From NCBI GenBank assembly GCA_031213475.1, contig JARUPZ010000018.1, forward strand, positions 8,258,406-8,322,405: a stretch of DNA of 64,000 nt, read 5' to 3'. How positions within the stretch are numbered: the stretch's first letter is position 1; every line of letters starts with the position of its first letter. Below, piece by piece: positions 25,585 to 39,326 of this stretch. The position numbers and the translations under genes were made by a program. The notes under the pieces were generated by a model. It did no database searches, was not told the origin of the DNA, and was given only the letters and a program-made list of their open reading frames with translations. The stretch comes from Nereocystis luetkeana (Eukaryota; Sar; Phaeophyceae; Laminariales; Laminariaceae).

Positions 25585-28500
25585 CCATCCCATTCATTAT
25601 CTTCGCACATCTTCTTCTCTCTCTCCTTCCAACTCGTAACTCAGATCCGGGGTCACATAGCAGGCTCTTCTCCCCCCTTCCCGCTACGGTACGTGCCTTC
25701 ATTTTTATCGCGAGAAGATTTCAGCCTTTTCTTCCCTCGTCGACTCGCATCGAATTGTGCCTACCCACGCTGCAAGGCGCTCTCAACAATGGAAGGATGC
25801 GGTATGATATTCTGGTACGAGTATTTCCGGCTACTCTTGTCAAAATATAGGATAGAAGTCGGAAAACAGCACACGAATGCCTACGACCGCGGGGGGTGAT
25901 ACAATATAGAAGTTCCACACACAGCTTGCAAAGATGAGTTTCGACGAAATCCTCGCGATTTCACAGCTGTTGTTGTTGTTGTTTTTTTTTATAATTATTG
26001 AGAGTTAAATATGGGTAAATACCCCGTATGATGAGAAGGATCAAAAGGTATCGCCGAAGCATCTTGTTTTGGGACGTGTGTGTGTGCGTGTGTGTGTGTG
26101 TGTTTTTTTTCTCCGCGGCACAAGCAGAGGCACACGGCACGAATAGAACAGGAATAAAACGTAAAGATTGGTCACAGAGGACAAGGGGAATAAAGTGTCC
26201 ATAATATGGCCGACACGTACATGTCCCAGGTCATGGATGCATATATTTCCCCGCCCGCTTGAGACGAGATCGAAGCGGAGTACCCCGGGTCACAGGTGCT
26301 GGCCACTGCTCTCGTACGTAACAACTCGGGTCCGCCACTTTTAATAGAGTAGTGCTCTTACACAAGTAATTGCTTGCGGCAGACCGGTACCGCTCCTGGG
26401 CGACCAGCTTATTCGGACACGTTGCGCGGCGTTTTTGGACAGCGGTAGTGTACATTGGCTGACGCTGATGTTGTTGTTACACTACGTCTTTTCCCCCGGC
26501 CCTTTTAGGAGTGCAGTCCCGTTTTTGGGGACAAACTACTTTGAGTGGTTTGTCCCAAAAAACTTGCTGTAATTTGAGTGGTTTGTCCTTGAAACCGGAC
26601 TGCTGTTTGCCGTGAAAAGGGTTTTAAAGCGGTAAGAGCCGTGGCTACGTAGACATGTGAGTTGGCTGAAGATTAGTCGGCGAATTCCATGCAAATGGTG
26701 TATACCTGGTACGTACTCTTACTATATATAGTATATAATGGTGGGTGAACGAATTCGTTGCTTTCATGCCTGTAATGGTTCCTGAACAACTCTATGGAGC
26801 TACACAACCCATTAGAGCGCGCGATCGAATTATGCCTACTGCTGTGGTAATAGCATCGCACCAAGCTTGCAAAAATTGAGTTTTCGATTGAGTAATTTGT
26901 CGACATCACATCTGCGTTTTTTTTTGTTATTCTTCATGTATTAATAGTCGTTTTCTGGTAGTCACTAGTTGGCTAGGTTTTACGACAGTTTTCTATAGTT
27001 GCGCGCTGTGCTTGATTTCGGAGTTCTGCGTTATTGTCTCACGTCTTGCCCTGGCGCGTTTCCAACTCGACTGACGATTTTGTTTTCGAAGACCTTTGAA
27101 CCAGCAGTACCCAGGGCAAGGCTGGTCGTCGGCTTACTACAGTACGCCACCAAACTATTGCGGGGGGGCATGTTGCGGGGGACCATAGTAAATTAGACCT
27201 ACGGTGCACATGAAAACCTGTATATTTCCCTATTTTTACCAACAATATTTGGTCCTATTTAATGTGGCCCCCCGTCATAGGAATACATGGTAGTCAGAAC
27301 CCACGAATGGACCCAATAACCATGTATGTCCCTATGGTTCATGGTTACACCTTTTGTGGTTCTGATCGATGTTGCCTCTTGATGTAACCACTCGCCGTGA
27401 ACTCCACCCAACTCGCAGCCAGCCCTATGTGCCAAATAAGCCAGAAGAGAGATATATGTCAAAGCAAGGGAAACCCTGCGCTCTCCAGGGTATGGGGCCG
27501 AGTGTTCCCACGCTGACGAGGCCTCGTAGGAGTTTGATGTCAGTCAGAGGGCGTGGAAAGGCGAAGTCGGTCGCTTGTCGAGGGGTGACGTGAAATAGGT
27601 GCTGCCTTCCTGATGGTATCTTTGATACTGTGCTCTGCAAGGAAGTTACCGCTGTTGCGTGATTGATTTTTTCCCGACACAATTAACCGTGTGTTCTGGC
27701 CAACGACACCCGGAGCGTCGAGCGCCCAGCCCGGCAGCACGCCCAGTGTCCGAATTGGCATGGACGTGATATCTACCCAAAATTACCGTCTCTGATGCTG
27801 TTCATGCTGCTGATGCTGCTGATGCTGATGCTAACGATGATATTTATGGCCGTTTTACTCCTGTGTTCTAGTGCCATGTTGACGTGTCAATCTGAGCCAT
27901 CTCTGGCTTTTGGAATTCTTAGTGCAGGCCTCATGCTGCTGCTGCTGCTGCTGCTGCTACTCTGTGGCTGCTGCTACTGTTGATCAGGCCCTTGTTGAGG
28001 TTCGACGGGGCCTACGAACTTGTGGTGTCGGCCTCAACTTCTCGTTGAGGCAAGAGAGTGCTCTCGTCCATCACTTGATGTTGTGTACCACACTGTTTCA
28101 TATGATAGGGTACCGTTCGCAGTCAATGTTCGTATAAAAAACGGCCCCTGATATGTCGGAATCTGTTCCACAATATAGGGTGCCGTTTGGAGTCAATGTT
28201 CATATCAAGACTAGAGTGGCGTACAGCAGGGCTGTGAATCGGAGCGAAGGTTTTTCTTTGTTGGGATCGGTTTCGGCGAGAAGCTCGTATCGATCGAATT
28301 TTTAATCGTTAAAAAAAAATCGGCTCGCTTGAAGTTGGAGTGATGTCAAACGAGCGAAGCGAACCCCACTCATCAATCAGGGCTCCCGATAGGTGTCACG
28401 CTCTTCCGCCAGCGAAACCTTTGCCGCGAAGTCACGCATACACTCACAAGAAGTAGAAAACAACAGCTTTGAAATCGAGGATTTCGTCGAAACTAAGATT

Positions 28501-31500
28501 GCAAGATGTGCGTCACACCAGGCCGTACTAATGAAGTGACGCTTCGATCGCGCGTACGATTACGGGGGACCATATTAAATAGGGACCTACGGTACACACA
28601 AAACCTTTATATTTCGCTATTTTTGCTAACAATATTTGGTCCTATTTACTCTATGGTCTCCCGTAATGCGGGTTTTACATGGTATCATGCAACACGGCGC
28701 CGACGGCATGTTTTAGTAGTTGCAGTGGCTTGCCGCAACACGTGGGTACTCATACTCGATCCGTGTTCGTAGTGCGCTCTTAATACATGTTTGGGCGCAG
28801 GTGGCAAATGTTCGAGGTACGTTTACTTGGTGTTTCCGCGCCGGAGGCGAAAACATTTTGGGGCTTTCTTTTTGTTTCTGCACTCTCCCTTGCGCTGTGC
28901 GTGTGTGTGTGTGTGTTTTTTTTCCCTGATGAGGTGTGGTCAACTTGTTGAATGGTTTCGCTAATTTTGGTTGCGTAGAAGATACGAGAGATACCTGTCC
29001 TTATCGCCACATAGAAGGCTGCTGTTGATAAAGACGCAAGAGGATGCCCGTCGGAAAATTACGTCTGACCATATTCGCACCGGCTCAATCGTACCCTTTA
29101 CCAGTGCTTTATTCGAGTTAGTCACTTTGGACCGACCAACTTGGGAATTGTACGTACCAGGTATGTAATTTGTTTTGGCTCTCACTGCAGCAGCGGTAAA
29201 ACGTTCCAGAAAGGTGCATTTTTTTTCAAGATTTGTTCGGGTGTATTTTCACGCATACAGCAGTGGGCGCCCGCAGTTAAGAAACATTATGTTGAATGAA
29301 GAAAAGGCTCAGATCGGCACCAACAATAATAAAATTGGGTCAAGAAACACTATACCCTGGTATGAACGAACGTATATATATATACGAGATACCCAACAGA
29401 TAATTAGGTTGGTAAAATCGGAGCCGAGTCATCGGAATCAATCGTGCGCGTCTCAAGCGACATCGAGATGGCAAAGTTGAGATGATTATTTCGCCGATTT
29501 GTTCATATCGGAACGTCTTTTACCGGCCGGCTACTTTGGTTTCCTCCCCAGCCGCGCGGGGTTTACTCATGGGGAGTATTGGGATGAGGGTTACCTTAAG
29601 GCCGGATGCCTCCCCCGGAAAAACCCCTCCAAAGGGCCGCCGGAGGCGTTTTGGTTTTTTATCATGCACAGCAGCAGTGGGCGTCCGGTGTTGAGAAACG
29701 TCAATCTGGTGTAGGCTCAATATCTCATCTTGTTCCCGACCTTGATATAACTCTGTTGTATAGGATGGTACGTGTTCATTTGAAAGAGGGGTGGCAACTG
29801 GTACGCACCTACAGTAGTACCGGTACATGACAGCACTATTTAATAGTGTAGTAGTTGCTCGCTTCTGGCTGTTTTTTACCCGGGGAGATGGTGGCGGGAC
29901 ACGAAAAAACATACCAGGTACTCGTACGATATACACCCGAAAAATTCTGCTCGCCGTGTTTTGGTTCTGAGTATTATTCACATCTGCATATGTACATCCA
30001 TGTGTTCCCACGTATTACAGTAGTAGCAGGCAGCTTGCGGAGTCTGATGTTGGTATATATTGTTGTTGTTTTTCTCACACTAACTCACAATACAATGCAG
30101 TCCGTGGTCGCAGGATAGGCTCCAATAACTCTGGAGTGGAAGAAATACCATATATCTACGTGAGCAGCCACTGCTGCTGTGTTGTATTGTAATAATATTA
30201 GTAGTGGTCCCTTTCAGGGGCAATTCTGTTTTTGGCGTTGTATGCGCGGCAGTACGGGTGGAGGTGTTTGGCTGTGAGCCCCAAGGGTTTCGTGGGTCAG
30301 TCACAGCACCAGTGGAAGGCTGCTGTGTTCCGTTGCAATGGTCGTACCTGACAGGGTTGTTTTCTTGTGATTCTCATTCCATCTATTATCGTCACCCCAC
30401 CTCACCCCGGCTCCCTCCCTTTCGAAACCCTAATCCGGTTTTTTGTGTTTCCCATTCCATGTGTTATCTTCACCCTACCTCACCCCGGCTCCCTCCCTTC
30501 CGAAACTCCACTCCGGGGTCATACACCCGTAGCAGGCCCTTCTCTCCCCCCACGTCACAGGCCGCCAAACAGGAATGGGGTAAGGCTTAGCTGAATAGTT
30601 TCTACCAGGTATGTATTACTCATACACATTTGGGAGACAGCGCGATAAGCGCCCGATTTGTTTGGAGGTGTCTCTGTTAGGAGTGGGAACGGTGCTCCGT
30701 CTCGGAAGGGATGCGTGGTCGATGGCCAAATGCATGACATGGGTAAGCAATAAATGAGTACTCCCTAGACCTTGGGTTCTAATAACTACACACTTGTGGG
30801 TATCCGAGTACCAAACCTGGTTGTGTGTTATATTGGTCCTACCCGGGTAGATTTCACGACCCGGCCCAACCCGTCACTTTTTCAAAATTGTCGGCCCTGC
30901 CTGGTCCGGTGCATCCCTTTTTTTTTAGTACTCGGCCCGGCCTGTCCCACCTCAATTTTTTAGATCGACCCCATATGACGAGCCCTGGGTGTTTTGGTCA
31001 AGCCGGGGCAGATTACCGGGTACATCCAGAGTATCCATGCACCCTGTATATATACCAAGCAATGCCTTTCGAGCACCGTTTTTTTTTGTGGCGAGAAGCA
31101 CTGGGTCGGTCGCCTTGTCTGTGTTGTTGGTGGGTATGTTGTCTGTCGCCGTGTGCTGATTGGCTGATTGCTTTCGCTTCGGCGAGAAGGCGTTCGCTCG
31201 CAGAGTTATCAGTTATCAGATACCAGTTTTTTTTTTGGTCATTCCCCGTGTTTGTAAAGTAATTTCCAAGTACGTGGGTGAAATGTTTACAGACGACAAA
31301 GTATCAGGAAAGTTGAATTTCCGTACTATTTTTTGGAATTATTTTTCTCACAAATATCGAGGAAACGCTCTCCGATAAGGTCGGCCGTGAGACTCTAGAT
31401 AGCTCCCAACACCTTGGGAAGCCTTTGCAGTGGGGGGTCGCGATTCAAGAGCTATGTTGGTTCCAAGAGAAGTACTCGTTCGACCCTTTCAGGACCGCAG

Positions 31501-34500
31501 TCCCGTTTTGGGGACAAACTACTTGGAATTTACTGGTTTGTCCCCAAAACGGGACTGCAGTTTTGCCCTAAAGTGCATGTGGCATATTCTAAGCTACTAT
31601 AATACTACTGCTGTAGTTACAGTATGTATTATTGGTTCCGAACAGGCCCTACACTCCCCTCTGTGATAGCTCGCAACACCTTTTGGTAATGTTCTGTATA
31701 CCTGGTAGGTCACAGCCTTTTTTTTTTTTCCCTTGTCCCCTCCAGAAATTTGCACCAACAGCTGCGCCAACATCGTTTGCTCAGCGATTTTTTTTCGTCC
31801 TATATCCCCTCCAGAAAGCTGCTCCTACGCAACCTCGTTTTGTTCCGTTTTATACACCGACGTGGTGTGTTTCAGTCTTCAGGCCGCATGCAGCCAGCCA
31901 GCAGTGTAGCATTCGTGTATCAGCAGTGTCTACTGCTGTACATGCACCGCACACCACAGCAAGCAACACGCATTTGTACTTTTACGATTAGAATAGTAAA
32001 TATCATACCACTATGGTCGGAAATATAAGGAGCATTTTGTCCTTAATGTGAAGACCAACCTGTCCTTATGTTTGCGTCCAGGCTGGTACGAGATGCCACG
32101 CTGCATGGAGATGTAAGGACCGTTGAGTATTGATCTCTATATACATGCACCAACGGTCGTTCCCCGTGCAGAGGTGTATTCTGTGTACAAGGTACGGTCA
32201 CTGTAGAAAAAATGTACAGGTTGTATGTGCTTTGGAATGCTGCAATGTGTACGTGAGTCAATTGGAATGTTTGCGTTGATGTTGAATGTTGATGTTGACA
32301 TATACTTACATGCATGTTGAACTTGTTGACCATCAGTATTTCTCGTGTACAGTACTGTAATACTCTGCTTGTCTATGCATTTAGTAGATTGTTTTTAGTG
32401 TTGGCACCCCACCCCTACTGTCAGAAAGAAAGACAGCAAACTATAAAAAAACTGCAATGAGTGTTGTTGTTGGTGGAGTTCGTTGGTGTTGATGTAGTTG
32501 ACTCTATGGCGCAGCGGGCAAACCCGTACGTGAGTGGGATAAATCACGCTGAATAGCGGCAACAGAGTCGGAGTATCCGCACGGTCAAGTGCACCCACCA
32601 TAGATCGGTCTACTATTTCGGGGGGCCATAGTATATAGGCCCTACGGTACACTCGAAAACCTACATATTTTTATATTTTTTACGAACAATGTTTGGTCCT
32701 ATTTACTATGGTCCCCCGTAATACTGCTTTTGTTATTGAGAGCTCTCGCTCTCAAGATGCTGCAGTATATATAACATGTAACGCACGTGGAGATGTTTTG
32801 CATCAGCTGTGAAGCTTGCCACTCAGTCGGCAATAAGTATAGCGGACGCACACTGGTTGATTAGATCAACACTGGTTGATTAGATCTACACCCCCGTGGG
32901 ACAGTTTCGTTGACGAAAATCTTTGACCGTTGCAGAAACGGTCTCTTGAGTGATGTTGGGGGGATGATACCAATTGGCACACCCGAGTTACGGTGCGAGG
33001 AGTCGTACTGCACTGGCCGGCACCACGACACTCTTAGCCGTCCGTCCTACCGGGTGCTCAAGGTTCTCGTGGACGCTTGATGAACACGCTAGCGTTGTCG
33101 TTGTATTGGTGTTACTGTGGGCCGTGGTAGCAGTATTAATAGTGCAGCGGAACCCCTCATCAACCCAAAAATCTACCACTCTGTCCCTAAATATAACGAC
33201 CAGTTCTACGTTAGTATCCAATCAAAACGGCCCTTACATTTTCGGGACAGCTTGGTATATGTTACCGTAGGTATTTTTTGTACCAGGTACTTCTTTGACC
33301 GGCAATATAAGCACCATTTGAACTTTGATATTATTATCGAACGGTGCTTGTAATCCCGGCCAGAGTGGTAAGCACTTTAGGTCCTGATTGCTATCACGGG
33401 GGACCATAGTAAATACCAGTAGGACCTACGGTTCACACGAACACCTGTATATTTCGCTGTTTTTTTTCAACAATATTTGGTCCTGTTTACTATGGTCCCC
33501 GTAATATTGTTCCCCGTAAAAATGTAGACCAGTCTGGTCGTAAGTATAAGGTACGTTTAGACGGTAACAAAATGTCGAAATGTGCCTTGTATTCCTGGTC
33601 AGAGTAGTGGCTTTGTCGGAGTCTCCCATCATGGTCGCTGGGGGTTGGGGTTGCTGCCGCTGTGTGTAGCGTTAGTTGTGATCGTACCGTGCTATCACGG
33701 GGGACCTATACTAAATAGGACCTACGGTACACACAAGAACCCTACATATTTAACTATTTTTACTAACAGCAGTATGTAGTCCTGTTAACTATGGTCCCCC
33801 GTCATAATAAACCGCCGTTCGACCCCTTTAATATGCTATCGAATGCCTGGTGAGTGGTGCGATACCCTCCTTCCGATATTTGGAACGCTGTTTCACAGGA
33901 TAGAGTTCGCACCTGGCAGCGAGAAGACCGTGAGCTGGGTGCCAGCGGCCCCTCGCCGATTTGTCGTCCTTGTCGAAGTACGAGTAGTGCTCTGTTTTCT
34001 TGTGGATGGCTGCCTGTACCCTATCTAAATGGATGGGGCCCGTGAGGAATGGGAGTGGAGCAAAAGTTGTCCATGTCCGAAGCACGTCTACTTTTTATAG
34101 TGTTCATATGATACGATATAATATGATAAAATATTACATGATACAGTATGATTCAATACAATATACCAGGGTAGTGCTGTTGTTTTTTACCTGGTAATTT
34201 ATATATATTCACACTACCTGGTATGTGCATACTTCGTACATATGCGATATTCCGGTATAGTCAATCGAAGGGGAGAGCAGGGTAACGCGAAGACGTCTTC
34301 GTGGGGGGTATACCTGGTAATCATTACGGGATCGGTGATGCAAAACACCTCCTAGATGGTCCGGACGGCCCCCCAAATGCTCGTGGCTGCACATATATAT
34401 CAGGCAGATGCCGAAGGTCGTTAAGCGCTGTTCGTCCCCAAAGATGGCGAGCGAATCGATCACTGCGCGTGTTGCTGCCTCGCTTTAGCCCCGGGGCCTT

Positions 34501-37500
34501 GAGCGCTGTACGTCCCGAAGACGGCAAGCACAGCAGCAGTGGTCAGTCAGTGCGTGGGTTGGTGACCTCTCCTGTAGCTTGAATTTTCTCGGCGTCAGGC
34601 GGCCGGTGTTGGCGGCTGTGTGTGTCAAATGGTTGGCAGCCCATTTTTTGGTGTTGTCTCGACTTTGTTTCTAGCACGCTCCTGATTTGTGGCGCGCACC
34701 GAGAATCTTGCGCTACTGTATACCATGGTACTTCGGGTCATACTTGCGCCCTCTAACCCCCGTGCCTTCCCCCCTCCCTCCCTCCCTCCCTCCCTCCTTA
34801 CCTCCCTCCCTCCCTCCTTGCCTACGTACCGTCTAACGTCGACATGGCACTACAATCATCCTGACCCAACTACAACGGTATTGCGAACACACGCGAGCAG
34901 TACACCCACCTGGACTTTCTGCCTCGATTTCTGATGGAGGAGTTCCACCCGAGGCGTAAGATGGCGAACGCCTACTTCCTCGTGCTGGCGTCGCTGCAGA
35001 CGATCCCGGAGATCACCAACACCTTCCGCGTGCCGACCATCCTGATGCCCCTGTCGATCGTGGTCATCGTCGACGCCGTCTTCGCTATCCTAGAGGCAAG
35101 AGCAGCGAACAAAAAAAAAAAAAAACGACACCACCAACCATCGTAGTATTGGTGGTGGTGGTGATGGTATGTTTGGCGTTTTTTTCAGGGGGGGGGTGAT
35201 GCTTGCTCCGTTTTTGTCCCCCATGTCTCTTTTTTTTCCGGGGTGGATGGGTGCTGGTGGGTGGCGACCGTGGTGGGTGTTGATGGGTGATTTTGGCGGG
35301 GGGGTTTTTGAGGTGGGGATGGTGTTTGCTTGGTTTTCGTCTCCCGTGCCCCGTTTCTTTCTGCTTTTGCTTCGTCTTCTGAGGTGTTGGTGATGGTGGT
35401 GGTGGCGATTTTTGTGGAAGGCGCGGATGGTGTTTTGGTTCGTTTTTCGTCTTCCGTGCTTTGCCGTGCTTTGTCTTCTGACGCGGTGGTACGGTCGATG
35501 TTGATGATGAGTTGGTGCTGGTGGTGGTTGGTGATGGTGAGGCTGGGTAGTGTTGACGGTTGTGTCGGGTGGTAGGAGGTGACGGCGGCGGTAGGATCGA
35601 GGAGCACTACTCGTGCGCCCCACTCAACCCGCTCATCGTTCGGCCATAAAAATCTGCCACACGTAACGTCGGGAAGGCACTCTGAATGCATCATATAAGT
35701 ATTCACCATACTCTTTTGTTTTCGCTGCGGGGGGGGGTGGGGGGTGGGGGGGGGGGGGAGAGGGGTTGTATTTATTTTCCACTATTTTTCGTTCGTTCAA
35801 TGTTTGTTTCTGCTTATTGTTTTTTTTCCCGTTTCTTTTCGACCATTTTTTTGCTCCTAGTGATCTATGTATGTGCGTATATTTTTAACTTTTTTTTTTT
35901 AATCGTTTTTTGCTGGCTTCCTTTTTCTGGGGACCCCTCAGGACGTGGCGCGGCATCGTGCAGACGCGAAGGCAAACGCCTCCCCCGCGCGGGCGCTTGA
36001 CCTGCAGCGCGCGTGCGGGAGGTTCAGGCGGGTGGAGTGGAGGGATGTTCGGGTAGGGGATCTACTGCTGGTCAAGAACAGGGAGAGCATCCCGGCTGAC
36101 CTGTTGGTGAGGTGGACCTTGTGCGGTCCGAGGAATGCAGAGATGTATCTCCCTCGTCACCCCTGTCTGGCTGGGGGCAAGGGGAGGGGGGAGGAGGGAT
36201 GTTTGAAACGGGATCCGGGGGGGGGGCGGGGGGAGGGGTTGGGGGTGTGAGGGGGTTGGGCAGGTGGCGGGCGCGGAGGCGGAGTTCGTTTGCTATGGTG
36301 TGTAGTAGAGTACTTGTTGAGGCCGTGGGCCGACAATCGTGTCTAGATTGGGTGCCCCTCAGGGTGCTCAAAGATATCGAACTTAAAACAACGAATAATG
36401 ATGCAAGCATGAATAGCCACTATTGCGGCACCTCCCGGAGGGGTGGTAGTCGTACCCGGGAGGAAACATGCCAGTTGTCTCTACGTACACCAGACGGTTA
36501 CGCGTAACCATCTCGTACTCCCCGACAGTTTATGTGCTCGCCTCAGCTAACAGTCCGTGCGGGGTGACCCCTCGGCGAAGCAGAGGTCGTTGTGCAGAAT
36601 GGTTGAGGGTGAGCCTCTGGGTGTTCCCCCGCTGTAGTTCCCTCTGTTGTCGTTGTTGCGGGTGTTCCTTGTTTTGTTGGCGTTGCGCTGTTGTTTCTGT
36701 TCGTTGGTGCGTTGCTATTTTCGGTTTCAACATGGTTGATACTCTACGCCGTTGTTCATGTTGTTGTTGGTACATTTAAATGCTGGTTGTCGTAGTGTTG
36801 TTAACCCCTTTAGTACCGCAGTCCCGATTTGGGGACAAACCAGTCTAATTCCAAGTAAGTTGTCCCCAAAACGGGACTAGGGTCCTAAAAGGGTTATCGT
36901 TGTTCTGTCGGGCTTTTTTGTTTTTGTTGTTGGTTTTGTTGGTGGTATGTGATGGTGCTATCGGTTTCGATGAACGGTGTTGTTGTTGTTGTTGTCGTTG
37001 TTGTTGTCATTGTTGTTGCTGCTGCTGTGTTGATGCGGGTGTTGGTCTATTTTCTTCGTGTATTGTTGTTAATGTTAAGTTGGGTTTGATGTTGTTGGAT
37101 TTAGTTCTGATGCCGTTGCGGTTGCTGTGTTGCTGTTGCTGTCGCGGTCTCTTCGATCACGCTGCCGTTTTTGTTTTTTGTTGGTGTTGTTCGTTTTGTT
37201 GTCGTTGGTGAGGGTGGTGTCGGCGGTTTTGACGGTGTTCTTGTTGCCACCACGCTGCCGGGTTGATGCTGAGGTTGATCCTGCCTGTTCGCCGGTCGGT
37301 CTGCACGCAGGTGATGGGGGCGCACGAGCCCAACCCTGAGGCGAAGGCCGGCATCTGCTACGTCGAAACAAAGTCCTTGGACGGCGAAACGAACCTCAAG
37401 ATCAGACAGGTAAAACCTAAGAGGAAAAGGGAAGGTTTTCTTCTTTTGTTTCCCATCCCCTTTATCTCCTTCGCCCTTCTTTTATTCTACATCCTCCCTG

Positions 37501-39294
37501 ATCGCAACTCAGATCCGGAGTCACACAGCAGGCTCCCCCTCCCCCCCCCCACCCACCCACCCTCTCCCCACTACTGCTGGTTCGTGCCTTCGTTTTTTAT
37601 CGCGAGAAGACTTGAGCCCTTTCTCCCCTCGTTCGTAGACTCGCGTCTAACTTCGCCCCACCTGCGCTGTGCGCTCTCAACAGTTGATTGGTTTTACTTT
37701 TTTCGCATATGTAGAAAGAGAGAGTATCACCACGGTGAGGTTCGACCCAGCGTATCAATCTTGAGGTAGCATCCGAGGTCAACAGGTAGACTACAGGGGT
37801 GGCTGGCTGGAGAGGGGGCTACGCCGTTCACTACTGCACTGCGTTCTAGAACCGCGGTCCCGTTTTGGGGACAAACCGCTCGAATTTTAGGTAGTTTGTC
37901 CCCAAAACGGGACTGCGGTTCTTGAAGGGTCAAGTAATTTTCCTGTAGAACAGGAGTCCAGTCCTACAAAAAGGGGATTCACCCTTTCAGGACTGCAGTC
38001 CCGTTTAAGGATAAATTACTTGGAATTTGACCTGTTTGTCCCCAAAACGGGACTGCAGTCTTAACTGGGTTGAAAAATAATTGAGGGAGTTGTGGAGGGA
38101 GGGAGAGGGAGGGAGGGAGGGAGGGAGGGAGGAAGTTGTAGCAGGAGGGGGATAGTTGTGGAGGGATGGAGGGAGAGAGTTGTGAAAGGGGACGAGGGGG
38201 GGGGTTGTTGAAAACCGGAGGGGGTAGGATATAGAGAGATAGGGAGTAGTAGACAAGCGAAGGGAGTTGTGGAAAAACGGGGGGAGCTGTAGAAGAAAGG
38301 AAGGAGTTGTAGGAGGAAGGAAGGAATTGTAGAGAGAGAGAGAGGGAGTTGTGAACGGAGAGGGGAGGAGGGAGTAGGCTGAGGTGAGTTTCCGCCGTTT
38401 TTTCTTCTCGTGTTTTTTTGCTTTTTTGAAAAAAAACGGCTTTCTTGATTTTGACCGGAGTCTCAGAGAAACGGTTTTACGGGTCATTTCGGCTCTTTTC
38501 GGCTAAAAGAAAAACTAGAATCGTCCAAGAAAAACTCCGGCAGGCACCAAAAACACGTTTTTTCGGCTTTGTCGACTCCGAAAAAACAGCTTGTCGGCCT
38601 TTTCGGCTCGTTTGTACTGCTCGTTCACACGTAAATTGATTATTGTTGTGTTGCAGGCTCGGTCGGCTTGCAATATCAGCAGAGCGCGCTGCCGACATCG
38701 ACCAGGAGGCATGAGAAACCCGCAATGCACCTCCCATATTTTTGTGTATTTTTTTGTCGGAAATACCAAGCATTCGGTGTTTGAACAGGGGACGAGTGAA
38801 AGACGGCTCTTGTGCAGAACTCGGCCCCCGGGACTTGAAATCGGCCCTGTCCCCGCAAAATCGGCGAAGGAAAAGAAATAAATGAGCTTTTTTAAAAAAC
38901 CCGGACTTGTTTACCCCATAGTCAGCCTTTCTCGGCAACAAAGCTGACGAACGCTACAACCTGAGAGGGAGGGAGCCGTAGAAGAACGAAGGTAGTTGGG
39001 GAGAGAGGGAAGGAGTTGTACAGTAGAAGGACGGAGGGAATTGTAAAGGGAGAGGGAGTTTGTTGGGGCCGCGTCTAACGGGGCAAAACGGTGCTCTTTC
39101 GTGGAATCGGCGAATTTCGATTCTAGTGAGAGGTGGACCGAGACCAGGGGCGGACGAAGTGGGGAGGGGGTGTGGGGAGCAGGGGGGCGGAGGGGGGTAC
39201 TCGATGAGCTTTTCAGAAGAGTTACCGATTTCAAATGTGTGCCCACTATTGTGTGTCCGTTCGTTCATCCTGAAAAGAGAAAATACCTGCTTGT

Positions 39295-39326
<32 letters not shown>

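Larger units (their letters stand above)
10847..34900 (+). other. P4-ATPase intron 1, about 24 kb
   Basis: The donor is gtgggc and the acceptor is gcgagcag at 34899-34900. The two flanking exons read directly from pre-TM1 into TM1 (FVRTSK / [10 protein letters not shown]), so no exon is missing by homology. The intron is filled with LINE, SINE and MITE copies listed separately. A (CCCT)n tract at 34766-34815 lies near the acceptor. Confidence 0.8.

Noticed and set aside
27285-27760. Possible fragment of an old retroelement on the minus strand
   Set aside because: Protein-like but without any protease, RT or integrase motif that I could name, so no family is claimed.
27795-27983. Small hydrophobic protein rich in Leu and Met
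   Set aside because: The frame is created by CTG and ATG triplet repeats. There is no conserved feature.
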